A stretch of DNA of 5,548 bases from Nitrososphaeria archaeon (GTDB lineage Archaea; Thermoproteota; Nitrososphaeria; JACIWG01). The notes below the pieces were generated by a model. It had not been told where the DNA came from. It did no database searches and saw only the letters and a list, made by a program, of their open reading frames with translations. The position numbers and the translations under genes are program-made. The DNA lies in contig JARVJS010000057.1 of the NCBI GenBank assembly GCA_029776125.1, positions 1 through 5,548 of the forward strand, in the 5' to 3' direction. This document shows, piece by piece, positions 1-5,104 of the stretch (position 1 is its first letter; every line of letters begins with the position of its first letter).

Positions 1-5
1 CAATA

Positions 6-90
6 GCGGGGGTTGCCAAGCCAGGTCAAAGGCGCAGGACTGAGGCTCCTGTCCCGTAGGGGTTCGTGGGTTCAAATCCCACCCCCCGCA
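6..90 (+). tRNA. tRNA-Leu, anticodon GAG
   Basis: This is a class II leucine tRNA that reads CUC/CUU codons. The 7-bp acceptor stem is GCGGGGG (6-12) with CCCCCGC (83-89), and A90 is the discriminator base, as expected for tRNA-Leu. The D arm has a GCC/GGC stem and the invariant GG at 24-25. The anticodon stem CAGGA/TCCTG (35-39, 47-51) closes the loop CTGAGGC, with anticodon GAG at 42-44. A long variable arm (about 52-65, with CCC/GGG pairing) and the T arm GTGGG-TTCAAAT-CCCAC (66-82) complete the fold. The 3' CCA is not encoded, since CTG follows A90, so it must be added after transcription. No intron is present. Its promoter would lie to the left of the window. Confidence 0.97.
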
Positions 91-143
91 CTGTTTCCTA
101 GTAAATTAATGCTTTACTATTACCCCTTAGTAGTTTAGTTTTA

Positions 144-151
144 TTTAAATA
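144..151 (+). promoter_or_regulatory. TATA box of the homoserine dehydrogenase family gene
   Basis: TTTAAATA matches the archaeal box A consensus and sits about 29 bases upstream of the ATG at 177. Transcription starting 25-28 bases downstream of the box centre would begin within a few bases of the ATG, so the mRNA is probably leaderless or nearly so. A weak AGGT at 166-169 is the only Shine-Dalgarno-like sequence. A perfect 10-bp palindrome, GTTTATAAAC (156-165), lies between the box and the start and could be an operator, but nothing else supports that. Confidence 0.6.
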
Positions 152-176
152 ATGGGTTTATAAACAGGTTCTGTGT

Positions 177-1196
177 ATGAAAATTCAGCTAATAGGTCTG
201 GGTAATGTTGGAAAAAATTTGCTTAAACTCCTGTCAGAAGAGGAAGAAAAACTTAAAGACAGAGGATTAGATCTGAGATTTGTTTCAATATCTGATTCTA
301 AAGGAACGGCAGTGAACGAGAATGGTCTAAAATTATCTGAAGTTCTTAAATACAAGGAACTTGAATGGCATAACTGCACTTATTATTTTAAGGGATATTC
401 TGCAATAGATGCCATAAAAAACATTAGCAGTGATATTGTTGTTGAATTAACGCCATCTACAATAAATGGTGAACCTGGGCTGTCGCACATCAAAGAAGCT
501 TTTACGCATAAAAAGCATGTTGTAACAGCTAACAAGGGCCCTCTTGTCGTGTCATTTAAAAAACTAAAGGATATGGCACTGGAAAATAATTTGTACTTTC
601 TGTATGAGGCAACTGTTGCAGCGCATGTGCCCATCTTCTGTCTTCTTTCCTCATGTTTTATAACTGATGAAATATTGAAAGTTGAAGGCATATTTAATGC
701 TACAACAAACTTTATTATATGCGAAATGGAACAAGGCTTCTCTTTTCAAGAAGCCTTGGATAAGGCAATAAAGGCTGGTTGGGCTGAAACAAATTATGCA
801 GACGATGTAGACGGTATAGATGCTGCTAGAAAAGTTGTCATATTAGCTAATACAATATATGATAGTGATTTTAAATTAGATGACGTAAAAATCGAAGGTA
901 TAAGGAATGTTGAACCATTGATAATGGAAGCTAAAAAACAAGGTAAAAGAGTGAAACTTTTGTGTGAAATAGCAAAAGAAGGCAGTGGTAATGTTTTCTT
1001 GCAAGTTTCTCCAAAGGTGATTTCACAGGATAACCCATTTTCAACCGTAAACTATGGTGATATGGCAGTAAAATTTTACTTTAAAAATTCTCAAGAAATA
1101 TTTGTGTCGGCAAAATTTGTAAGTCCCCGTCAAACTGCTCAAGCGGTACTGAATGATATAATAAAAGTTGCTTTAAATAAGAAGTGCCAAGGATAG
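177..1196 (+). CDS. Homoserine dehydrogenase family protein (diverged)
   Basis: The family oxidises L-homoserine to L-aspartate-4-semialdehyde, or the reverse, with NAD(P), at the branch to threonine and methionine. The 339-residue length fits a monofunctional enzyme without an aspartokinase or ACT domain. The N terminus has the Rossmann motif GLGNVG (7-12), which supports the ATG start. Other family signatures are the SDSKG turn (39-43), TANKGP (117-122, Lys120), YEATV (143-147), TTN (176-178), Glu204, Asp210, Asp215 and DAARK with the catalytic-type Lys219. The C-terminal TAQAVLNDII (320-329) also fits. Several normally conserved positions have changed: the usual GG after EATV is Ala149-His150, the usual NGTTN is NATTN, the DP pair after AE is Asn206-Tyr207, and the C-terminal GAG is Phe-Val-Ser (314-316). 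Fold and cofactor type are well supported, but homoserine as substrate is uncertain. It stands alone, with no threonine or methionine genes beside it. Confidence 0.87.
   Translation: MKIQLIGLGNVGKNLLKLLSEEEEKLKDRGLDLRFVSISDSKGTAVNENGLKLSEVLKYKELEWHNCTYYFKGYSAIDAIKNISSDIVVELTPSTINGEPGLSHIKEAFTHKKHVVTANKGPLVVSFKKLKDMALENNLYFLYEATVAAHVPIFCLLSSCFITDEILKVEGIFNATTNFIICEMEQGFSFQEALDKAIKAGWAETNYADDVDGIDAARKVVILANTIYDSDFKLDDVKIEGIRNVEPLIMEAKKQGKRVKLLCEIAKEGSGNVFLQVSPKVISQDNPFSTVNYGDMAVKFYFKNSQEIFVSAKFVSPRQTAQAVLNDIIKVALNKKCQG
732..758 (+). repeat. Perfect 10-bp inverted repeat inside the dehydrogenase gene
   Basis: CAAGGCTTCT (732-741) and AGAAGCCTTG (749-758) are exact reverse complements around the 7-base spacer CTTTTCA, so the mRNA could form a 10-bp hairpin. 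It encodes the family-conserved GFSFQEAL segment (187-194). The symmetry may simply follow from the required codons GGC TTC and GAA GCC. Confidence 0.5.
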
Positions 1197-1218
1197 AGTT
1201 TCTCGAATATATACTATT

Positions 1219-1236
1219 ACTTATAAAACTTATAAA
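1219..1236. repeat. Two tandem copies of a 9-bp AT-rich unit
   Basis: ACTTATAAA occurs twice in a row (1219-1227 and 1228-1236) in the gap between the convergent dehydrogenase and tRNA-Arg genes. On the minus strand it reads as two TTTATAAGT units with T runs, 3' of the tRNA. It may help end transcription on that strand, but no hairpin or long T tract supports this. Confidence 0.4.
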
Positions 1237-1255
1237 ACCCTAAAATCTGTTTAGG

Positions 1256-1331
1256 CGGGCTCGGTGGGACTTGAACCCACGATCTTCGGCTCCGAAGGCC
1301 GATGCCTCAGTGCGGACTGGGTGGCGAGCCC
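1256..1331 (-). tRNA. tRNA-Arg-like gene, anticodon TCG, abnormal D arm
   Basis: Read on the minus strand, three of the four arms are perfect. The acceptor is GGGCTCG/CGAGCCC with discriminator G. The anticodon stem is TCGGC/GCCGA around CTTCGGA (anticodon TCG, reading CGA and perhaps other CGN codons). The T arm is GTGGG-TTCAAGT-CCCAC, and the variable loop is 5 bases (AGATC). The total of 76 bases is normal. The D region (22 bases) is odd. Position 8 is C instead of the near-invariant T. The 10-25 and 13-22 pairs are A/C and C/A. The G18G19 pair is missing, although A14 and G15 are kept. Local re-pairing CAGT/ACTG around CCGC is possible. The CCA is not encoded. It lies 17 bases after the mtnA stop on the same strand and may be co-transcribed. 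A tRNA pseudogene remains possible. Confidence 0.8.
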
Positions 1332-1348
1332 GCACATTGTAAGTTTGA

Positions 1349-2371
1349 TTAAGAAAAAAGCTTACTTATACTTTTTTCGAATGGAGGATAAATTATTCCT
1401 TTTTCAGTTATTATAGCCCTGATTAGGGTTGGAGGTGTTTTGTCAAAAACTGGATTGTACACTTTTGCCCCTTTAGCCACAATTCTCTTTCTCCCAACAA
1501 ATGCTATCTCATTTGTATCTCTTTCCTCTATAACTACCTTATCATGTTCGATATTAATATCGAAGGTTGATGTAGGTGCTGCAACATAAAATGGCAAATT
1601 ATGTTCTTTAGCTAATATTGCAATCTGATATGTGCCAATCTTATTAAATACATATCCTTCCTTAGTTATTCTATCTGCTCCAACAATAACCTTATCAACC
1701 ATTCTCTTAGACATTACGTATCCAACAGCTGTATCTGCAATAACTGTGACAGGTATTTTCTCCTTTAAAAGTTCCCATGCCGTCAGTCTTGCCCCCTGTT
1801 GAGCTGGCCTTGTTTCTGTGGCTATAACATACACACACTTTCCTTTTTCATGCGCTATTCTGATTGGGGCCAGTGCAGTACCATATGCTATCGTAGCAAG
1901 TTCCCCTGCGTTACAATGTGTTAAAACTGTGTCACCTTCATTTAAAAGTGTTTCACCATATTCTCCAATTCTTCTACTATTTTCTATTTCTGTTTTCATT
2001 AACTCTTGAGCAGCTTCTATTGATACTCTTTTCATGTCCTCTATACTTTTGCATTCTCTTATTTTCTTATAAACAAAGTTTACACAATACTGTAGATTAT
2101 ATGCTGTCGGTCTGCTTCCCAAAATGTAGTTGACTCCTTCTCCTATTTTCTTTAAAAATTCTATTTTGTTTTCCGTCCCTATTTTTTGGGCTAAAACAGC
2201 TATTGCAAAAGCTCCTACAACACCTATCAGAGGCGCTCCTCTTACCTTCATTTCAACTATTGCTTTATAAAATTCTTCAAGGTTTTCAAGGTAAGCATAA
2301 TTTACTTTTCCAGGCAATTTTCTTTGATCTATTATTTTCAAGCATTTTCCTGTCCACTCTATATGTCTCAT
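1349..2371 (-). CDS. mtnA: S-methyl-5-thioribose-1-phosphate isomerase
   Basis: It converts 5-methylthioribose-1-phosphate to 5-methylthioribulose-1-phosphate, the step of methionine salvage that follows phosphorolysis of methylthioadenosine; the enzyme is cytosolic. At 340 residues it has the normal family length. Signatures run in order: VRGAPLIG (43-50), RPTAYNL (87-93), THCNAGELAT (151-160) with catalytic-type Cys153, GTALAPI (164-170), ETRPxxQGARLTAWEL (186-201), GADRI (231-235) with catalytic-type Asp233, NKIGTY (243-248), FYVAAPTSTFD (261-271) and the C-terminal KTPP..LI (311-317). The ETRP and NKIGTY blocks and the C-terminal KTPP motif separate it from the related archaeal ribose-1,5-bisphosphate isomerases and eIF2B subunits, though that is the main alternative. 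The ATG at 2371 is chosen because MRHIEW matches family N termini. No good Shine-Dalgarno site precedes it, so the transcript is probably leaderless or short-leadered. The gene ends in a T-rich stretch only 17 bases before the tRNA-Arg. Confidence 0.95.
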   Translation of the reverse strand: MRHIEWTGKCLKIIDQRKLPGKVNYAYLENLEEFYKAIVEMKVRGAPLIGVVGAFAIAVLAQKIGTENKIEFLKKIGEGVNYILGSRPTAYNLQYCVNFVYKKIRECKSIEDMKRVSIEAAQELMKTEIENSRRIGEYGETLLNEGDTVLTHCNAGELATIAYGTALAPIRIAHEKGKCVYVIATETRPAQQGARLTAWELLKEKIPVTVIADTAVGYVMSKRMVDKVIVGADRITKEGYVFNKIGTYQIAILAKEHNLPFYVAAPTSTFDINIEHDKVVIEERDTNEIAFVGRKRIVAKGAKVYNPVFDKTPPTLIRAIITEKGIIYPPFEKSISKLFS

Positions 2372-2387
2372 CTTTTCCCAGCAGCAT

Positions 2388-2410
2388 CTTTTTTAAGTCT
2401 TTGATTTAAA
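2388..2410. promoter_or_regulatory. Divergent promoter region between mtnA and the GPT-family gene
   Basis: The 57-bp gap between the two divergent starts contains two AT boxes. One is TTTAAA (2405-2410), which is symmetric and could be read in either direction. The other is CTTAAAAAAG on the minus strand (2397-2388). The second lies about 22 bases from the mtnA ATG, and the symmetric box about 21 bases from the TTG at 2429. The spacing is close to, but slightly short of, what archaeal leaderless promoters use. Which box serves which gene cannot be settled from sequence. Confidence 0.4.
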
Positions 2411-2428
2411 CCTAAAGTCGGAATAGAA

Positions 2429-3409
2429 TTGCTACAACTGACATATCTCCTTTTTCCAATATTATCTTTTATAGTGACCTTTTTTAGCATAAGATGGCTT
2501 ATTCCTTTTCTCTCTAAACGAAATATGATCGTTATTGATTTCCATAAAAAAGGCGGTAGGCTTGTCCCCAAACCCGCTGGACCCGCTATTTTTGCCGGTC
2601 TTGCTTTCCCGATGATATCACTTTATCTTCTGAGCCTAGATTTAAGGTATCTTGCAATTTTCTTAGCTACATTAATAGTTTTTATAGTTGGGTTAGTTGA
2701 CGATTTAAGAATATTAAGTGGCTTTTCGAAGATGGCATTAACTATTTTAGGCTCCATCCCTATATTAATTCTTGGAGCATATACCCCTTCAATAGTATTT
2801 CCTTTTATTGGTTCGACTAGATTGACTATCGTTTATCCTCTTCTGGTTCTTGTTACGATTCCTGTTGTTGCAAATGCTGTGAACATGATTGATGTGTATA
2901 ATGGTACACTTAGTGGTGCCTGTACCATATTAGCCTCTTCGCAGCTTATTGTCACATTAATATCAGGAAATTTTGGTAATATCGTTTTTCCTTTAACATT
3001 TTTTATGGTCTCTTTTGCATTCTATATTTTTAACAGATACCCCTCAAAGATATTTGCTGGTGATTCTGGAAGCCTTATTTTGGGTGCATTCTTTGGTGCG
3101 AGCACAATAGTAACTAGGACGGAAATTCCTTCGTTAATCGCCTTTCTTCCAGCTATATTAAATGGTTTTTATATAATTGCAAGTATAAGAGGTTTTGTTG
3201 AGCATAGGCAAATAAAGGAAAGGCCTATCTTATTAAATGAAGAAGGATTACTTGAAGTTTCTAGGAGTAAATTTGCTCCAATAACTCTTGCCAGACTTAT
3301 TGTTGCAGATGGTCCCATGTCAGAATATTCTGCTGCCAAGCGGATTCTGTTACTTTTTTTATATAGTTCACTTTTAGCGATCATAACCTCGTTACTAATG
3401 AAGTGGTGA
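2429..3409 (+). CDS. GPT/Alg7-type polyprenyl-phosphate GlcNAc-1-phosphate transferase
   Basis: This is an integral membrane enzyme of the MraY/WecA/Alg7 family (glycosyltransferase 4). The family moves a HexNAc-1-phosphate from a UDP-sugar to a polyprenyl or dolichyl phosphate, the first lipid-linked step of glycan assembly on the cytoplasmic face. The 326 residues are mostly hydrophobic helices. Family motifs are D37..K40 with PKPAGPAIFAG (47-57), GLVDD (88-92) with Asp91-Asp92, NAVNMIDVYNG (149-159) and FAGDSGS (209-215) with Asp212. The loop RPILLNEEGLLE (265-276) and GPMSEYS near the C terminus resemble the eukaryotic/archaeal Alg7 branch more than bacterial MraY. The start is TTG at 2429; the frame is closed by a TGA at 2402-2404, there is no ATG before the first helix, and later starts would cut that helix. 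No clear Shine-Dalgarno site is present. The likely role is starting N-glycosylation or a surface polysaccharide, in line with the sugar genes converging on it. The exact sugar donor is not known. Confidence 0.88.
   Translation: MLQLTYLLFPILSFIVTFFSIRWLIPFLSKRNMIVIDFHKKGGRLVPKPAGPAIFAGLAFPMISLYLLSLDLRYLAIFLATLIVFIVGLVDDLRILSGFSKMALTILGSIPILILGAYTPSIVFPFIGSTRLTIVYPLLVLVTIPVVANAVNMIDVYNGTLSGACTILASSQLIVTLISGNFGNIVFPLTFFMVSFAFYIFNRYPSKIFAGDSGSLILGAFFGASTIVTRTEIPSLIAFLPAILNGFYIIASIRGFVEHRQIKERPILLNEEGLLEVSRSKFAPITLARLIVADGPMSEYSAAKRILLLFLYSSLLAIITSLLMKW
3405..3409 (+). promoter_or_regulatory. Ribosome binding site overlapping the GPT stop codon
   Basis: GGTGA, a core archaeal Shine-Dalgarno sequence, contains the TGA stop of the GPT-family gene and sits 4 bases before the ATG at 3414. 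It supports translation of the 78-residue protein by coupling to the upstream gene. Confidence 0.7.
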
Positions 3410-3413
3410 AAAA

Positions 3414-3650
3414 ATGAATAACCTTACCCGATTAATTCTTTTGATAACATTTTCATGGATCTCATTTCTCATTTTATCTTATTTTATCCTTATCGTTATT
3501 GTACCCTTTCAAATTCTATCAAACTCTTTTCTTGATAGATTTTTAGTTGGAATAATAAAAGTTGTGCTATCAGCGATTCTTTTCCTTTTATGGCTTCTCT
3601 TACTACTTTTGCTAAGGAACTATATTGCTATTAAAAGTATTTTCAAATAA
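3414..3650 (+). CDS. Small two-helix membrane protein, coupled to GPT gene
   Basis: I do not recognise a family for this 78-residue protein. Two long hydrophobic stretches (about 7-33 and 45-67) are joined by a short polar turn with Asp41-Arg42, predicting a hairpin in the membrane. Basic residues lie at both ends (Arg6; Arg68, Lys74, Lys78), so both ends are probably cytoplasmic. The second helix is almost pure leucine around 59-67. The start follows the GPT stop by only 4 bases and has a GGTGA ribosome site overlapping that stop, which is the main reason to treat it as real. Its last 39 bases overlap the end of the convergent acetyltransferase gene. A role as partner or chaperone of the GPT enzyme, or in handling lipid-linked sugars, is inferred only from this coupling. 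Confidence 0.72.
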   Translation: MNNLTRLILLITFSWISFLILSYFILIVIVPFQILSNSFLDRFLVGIIKVVLSAILFLLWLLLLLLLRNYIAIKSIFK

Positions 3651-4139
3651 TGTTTGCTCTTCCCATTTCTTTTTCTTATTTTCATATACGCTCCTATCAT
3701 ATATTGGTTTTGCAGGATTTCCTAAAACAACCGTATTCGGTTGAACATCACGTGTAACAACTGATCCCATTGCGACCACACATCCTTTTCCAAGCTTCAC
3801 ACCCGCTTTAATAACTGAACGTGCACCAATTACAACGTCATCTTCTACAATTACACCAACTAATCTTTTACTAGGCGGATAGGGGTCGTTTGTGAAGACT
3901 GTCGCTGGCCCTATAAACACATTATTTCCTATTACAGTCAAAGGTGGTATATAGCAAGAACCCTCTATTCTTACATTATTTCCAATTTTAACATTATAAT
4001 CTATATGGCAAAGTGAGCCTATCATAACATTATCACCTATGACTGTGTTATCTCCAATATAGGTAAAATGCCATATTTTCACGTTTTTTCCAATCCTAAC
4101 ATTTTTGCCAACATAATTTATAGGCTTACCCGTCTCCAT
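3612..4139 (-). CDS. Hexapeptide-repeat UDP-amino-sugar N-acetyltransferase (WbpD/WlbB-like)
   Basis: It probably transfers acetyl from acetyl-CoA to the 3-amino group of a UDP-2-acetamido-3-amino sugar. The 175 residues are mostly left-handed beta-helix made of [I/V]-G-x-x-[V/x]-x repeats (IGKNVK, IGDNTV, IGDNVM, IGNNVR, IGNNVF, with further turns from about 100 to 125). FTNDPYPPS (82-90) marks the loop after the central coils as in WbpD/WlbB relatives, VVLGNPAKP (137-145) is the usual family ending, and a lysine-rich helical tail follows. The ATG at 4139 has a GAGGT site 6 bases upstream. The gene lies 18 bases after the sugar dehydrogenase on the same strand, so they are probably one transcript acting in one pathway. 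Other amino-sugar acetyltransferases (PglD or serine acetyltransferase type) fit the fold but match the FTND loop less well. Confidence 0.88.
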   Translation of the reverse strand: METGKPINYVGKNVRIGKNVKIWHFTYIGDNTVIGDNVMIGSLCHIDYNVKIGNNVRIEGSCYIPPLTVIGNNVFIGPATVFTNDPYPPSKRLVGVIVEDDVVIGARSVIKAGVKLGKGCVVAMGSVVTRDVQPNTVVLGNPAKPIYDRSVYENKKKKWEEQTLFENTFNSNIVP

Positions 4140-4145
4140 ATTCTA

Positions 4146-4150
4146 ACCTC
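4146..4150 (-). promoter_or_regulatory. Ribosome binding site of the acetyltransferase gene
   Basis: On the minus strand GAGGT lies 6 bases before the ATG at 4139, within the 18-base gap after the dehydrogenase stop. It is the strongest Shine-Dalgarno match in the window and fixes the start. Confidence 0.7.
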
Positions 4151-4157
4151 TATATCT

Positions 4158-5102
4158 CTATTTTTCCAATTGAATAAATATTGCTGAGCCAAGCTTGTTA
4201 GAAGCTAATGCTGCATGCGCTATTTTAGTTGCTTTAACTCCATCTTCTCCACAAACTTCAGGACTTTTTCCATCTTTTATACATTCTATAAAATGCTTTA
4301 ATTCTAATAGCAGAGGCTCCTCATATTTTGTTCTAGGAATATCCGTCTTATCCTCTAAATCTATTTTTATTTCTTGTGTGATAAAATTTAAGGATATTGT
4401 TCCATTCTCGCCTACAATTTCCAATTCCCTCACCTTTCTCGGAGTAATCCAATTAGATATTATAAGTGATGTTTTTTCTTTCGAAAAGCCTAAGACTAGA
4501 GCTGCAACTCTTTCATGTTGTGTTCCAAATGAACCCATTCGCGCAAAGACCATTGAAGGTTCTTCCTCAAAAAACCATCTTGACAAATCTATATCATGTA
4601 TTGCTGTATCTAAAATTACTCCTACATCAATAATATGTACTGGCCACCGATTTTCTCTTGTAAACAGAAGATATAATGGTGAGCCAATTATTCCATCAGC
4701 AACGAGCTTTTTAACTTCTCTCATAGCTGGATTAAATCTTTCAATGAATCCAACAGTTAGGATAACATTTTTTTCTTTAGCCTTTCTTACCAGTTTCTCT
4801 CCCTCTTCAACCTCGTATGTGAATGGTTTTTCAACCATAACATTAAGTCCTTTCTCAATAGATTTTAATGCTATTTCATAATGAGTTTTTGTTGGGGTGC
4901 TGACGATCACGCCATCTAATTTATGCTCTAAAAACTTATCTAGATCCGTATAACCGTGAACTTGATACTTTCTGGAATATTCTTTAACCCTTTCCTCATT
5001 CAGATCACATATTGCCTCTAAGGCTTTAAGTTCATTTAGTACCCTAACATGATTTTTGCCCCATCCTCCTACACCTATCACACCTATTCTTATGTTGGAC
5101 AA
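4158..5102 (-). CDS. Gfo/Idh/MocA sugar-nucleotide 3-dehydrogenase
   Basis: This is a cytosolic NAD-dependent oxidoreductase of the Gfo/Idh/MocA family. It probably oxidises C-3 of UDP-GlcNAc or UDP-GlcNAc-uronate (WbpB/WlbA type) so that an aminotransferase can add a 3-amino group. The 314 residues give the normal length. The N-terminal Rossmann motif is GVGGWGKNH (10-18), followed by VIVSTPTKTHYE (65-76), the catalytic EKP (91-93, Lys92), GFIERFNP (118-125), and RDVG-like IDVGVILDTAIHDIDLSRW (158-176) with Asp165 and His169. That last block resembles archaeal UDP-GlcNAc 3-dehydrogenases. The start is TTG at 5102; it keeps the MSNIRIGVIG N terminus, has GGAG 5 bases upstream, and lies 2 bases after the stop of the gene before it. 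The acetyltransferase follows after 18 bases, which supports the pathway. The expected aminotransferase is not in the window. Other sugar substrates for this broad family cannot be excluded. Confidence 0.88.
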   Translation of the reverse strand: MSNIRIGVIGVGGWGKNHVRVLNELKALEAICDLNEERVKEYSRKYQVHGYTDLDKFLEHKLDGVIVSTPTKTHYEIALKSIEKGLNVMVEKPFTYEVEEGEKLVRKAKEKNVILTVGFIERFNPAMREVKKLVADGIIGSPLYLLFTRENRWPVHIIDVGVILDTAIHDIDLSRWFFEEEPSMVFARMGSFGTQHERVAALVLGFSKEKTSLIISNWITPRKVRELEIVGENGTISLNFITQEIKIDLEDKTDIPRTKYEEPLLLELKHFIECIKDGKSPEVCGEDGVKATKIAHAALASNKLGSAIFIQLEK

Positions 5103-5104
5103 TT

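Noticed and set aside
185..691. Two minus-strand open frames opposite the homoserine dehydrogenase family gene.
   Set aside because: Both are antisense shadows of a gene with clear family motifs along its whole length.
1197..1255. A terminator for the dehydrogenase gene or the tRNA-Arg gene.
   Set aside because: No stable hairpin with a T tract and no long T run was found; the T-rich minus-strand trailer is only suggestive, so no terminator is called.
1284..1303. The TCGGC/GCCGA hairpin could be the variable arm of a class II Ser or Leu tRNA.
   Set aside because: There is no room for a separate anticodon arm between the acceptor and this hairpin, and its 7-base loop CTTCGGA is a typical Arg anticodon loop.
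1254..1333. The minus-strand tRNA could be a selenocysteine tRNA, because the acceptor pairing extends to 9 bp (GCGGGCTCG/CGAGCCCGC) and a long D stem with a 4-base loop can be drawn.
   Set aside because: The anticodon is TCG, not TCA, the variable loop is only 5 bases, and the T stem is a normal 5 bp next to a 7-bp acceptor. The extra pairs are probably a fortuitous extension.
1818..2133. Plus-strand open frames opposite mtnA.
   Set aside because: They are antisense to conserved MtnA motifs and encode hydrophobic strings typical of reversed coding sequence.
4195..4881. A long open frame of 228 codons on the plus strand.
   Set aside because: It is antisense to the well-supported sugar dehydrogenase, its product is a serine-rich low-order sequence with no motif, and it has no ribosome site.
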